A stretch of 64,000 nt of DNA from contig NZ_LKKO01000102.1 of the NCBI RefSeq assembly GCF_001455965.1, forward strand, positions 1 to 64,000, read 5' to 3'. The position numbers were made by a program, and so were the translations under genes. The stretch comes from Methylobacterium sp. GXS13. Its GTDB lineage: Bacteria; Pseudomonadota; Alphaproteobacteria; Rhizobiales; Beijerinckiaceae. The notes under the pieces were generated by a model. That model made no database searches and was not told the DNA's origin. It worked only from the letters and a program-made list of their open reading frames with translations. Shown piece after piece: positions 63,202-64,000 of this stretch; within the stretch, counting starts at the first letter, position 1, and each line of letters opens with the position of its first letter.

Positions 63202-63485
63202 AGGTCGCCTTCCTCGCCGAACGGTGCGGTAGGGAGCGATCCGACGTCCGAAGTTCCCCGCACCGAAATGGGCTGGCAGCGTCTGGCAAGACGCCTGCCC
63301 GCGTTCTGCGGCGGGATACTACGTGATCAGTAAGGTGGGCAGCGTCCGGTTTCGGAGTATGCCGCAATGGCCAAAGAGCAACCGATACGGGTCCCGAGCG
63401 AACGCTCCGAACGCGGACCGGGAGGTGAGGATGCTCCCTCCGCCTCGAGACGACCTGACCGTCTTCCGTCCGCCGGAGGCGGATC

Positions 63486-63884
63486 TCAGCGGCGGGCGCG
63501 TGCAGCCATCGCATGGACGGGCTCGCCGTCTCCGCCTGTGCCGCCGCGGTAGACCTCGGCCTGCGTGTCGACCACGAAGGCCAGGACCACCGCATCCTCG
63601 ACCGCCTGAACCGGGATGCGACCGGCCCCCGTCGCCAGCCTGCTTCCGGCATCGCCGAAGCTCTGGCCATCGGCCATGACGCATCCTTCGAACACGAAGA
63701 AGTAGGTCCTCCGGCCGGGCTCCGTCGGCAGGATCGTGGTCTCCCCCGCCGCGATGCGGATGTCGCGGCAATGAACGGCATTGCGGACATGGAAGTGGGC
63801 CCCGCTTCCGGCCGGCCCGAACACGTCACGCCATATGTTTGCACGCGGCACCGGAAGCCAGCCGTGCTGGCTACAGAGCTCCAA
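63486..63884 (-). CDS. Cupin-like protein, uncertain start
   Basis: A frame of up to 132 residues with a cupin-like core: HFHVRNAVHCRDIRIAAGE, then YFFVFEGCVMADGQSFGDAG and VEDAVVLAFVVDT, resembling the second beta-barrel of pirin-type cupins. Only a TTG start is available, with a stop codon 10 codons further up and no clear ribosome-binding site. It may therefore be a fragment or use an unusual start. No function is assigned. Confidence 0.4.
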   Translation of the reverse strand: MELCSQHGWLPVPRANIWRDVFGPAGSGAHFHVRNAVHCRDIRIAAGETTILPTEPGRRTYFFVFEGCVMADGQSFGDAGSRLATGAGRIPVQAVEDAVVLAFVVDTQAEVYRGGTGGDGEPVHAMAARARR

Positions 63885-63911
63885 ATCTTTGGCAGGCGGC
63901 CGGATGAAGAT

Positions 63912-64000
63912 TTACAGCATGCGCCGCGGCGGGTCGTCGTTGCGGACGCGCTCTTCGCGCCGAAGACCCCAGCCGGCGTTCATGACCATGAGATGATCCG
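63912..64000 (-). CDS. C-terminal end of an unidentified gene (runs off right edge)
   Basis: In the same frame as the cupin-like protein, separated from it by one TAA, about 29 codons run in from the edge (HLMVMNAGWGLRREERVRND, then DPPRRML). Too short to identify. It could be the first part of the same gene, broken by the stop. Confidence 0.25.
   Translation of the reverse strand, partial: DHLMVMNAGWGLRREERVRNDDPPRRML

Noticed and set aside
1-64000. CRISPR arrays, tRNA and rRNA genes
   Set aside because: No regularly spaced repeats were seen, and no stretch could be folded into a tRNA cloverleaf or matched to rRNA by eye; a covariance-model scan would be needed to exclude a missed tRNA.

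Overview
The window is GC-rich, densely coding DNA typical of an alphaproteobacterium. The mix of DUF6894-like small proteins, a GTTC-N7-GTTC LexA box, IS families and short secreted proteins points to Hyphomicrobiales, most likely Methylobacterium or a close relative. That assignment is inferred from gene content, not from a marker gene. Much of the window looks accessory: at least six IS elements or remnants (IS3 twice, IS5 twice, IS1182 twice, IS110) lie between short functional modules, and several genes are visibly broken. No rRNA, tRNA, CRISPR array, integrase or replication origin was found.

Left part (1-24.3 kb). After IS remnants, a class I cytochrome c, a decayed SRAP gene and small proteins comes a siderophore island (4.6-12.7 kb). 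It holds an ECF sigma factor, a MATE exporter, an IucD/PvdA/SidA-type N-hydroxylase, a siderophore acyltransferase, a compact MbtH-like/A/T/TE NRPS and a second GNAT enzyme. Next is a patch of small proteins and an SOS-controlled umuDC operon under a perfect LexA box. An IS1182-family element with CTAG target duplication and a broken second IS1182 transposase follow, then an RND adaptor/permease pair.

Middle (24.3-45.5 kb). This part holds an IS110 transposase with an in-frame stop and a seven-gene Mrp/Mnh cation/proton antiporter operon. The operon has Mbh-like gene order and lacks the NuoL-like half of MrpA. Then come an IS5-family element, a tandem pair of DUF606 (YdcZ-type) transporters, a decayed IS3 element carrying a perfect 22-bp palindrome, and a LOV-domain hybrid histidine kinase flanked by two related small proteins. 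A PAS protein and several small secreted proteins follow, three of which share a C-x-G-C motif.

Right part (45.5-64 kb). A LysR regulator precedes an SDR oxidoreductase, a split transketolase, a 3-hydroxyisobutyrate/threonate dehydrogenase-like enzyme, a TRAP binding protein and a fused TRAP DctQM permease. A deletion remnant of a full-length transketolase follows. Convergent to it lie a second TRAP binding protein and an acyl-CoA synthetase. This looks like uptake and catabolism of an unidentified hydroxy- or sugar-acid. The window closes with an EmrA/EmrB/outer-membrane-factor tripartite pump and a divergent TetR regulator, then a cupin-like protein and an unidentified partial gene at the edge.
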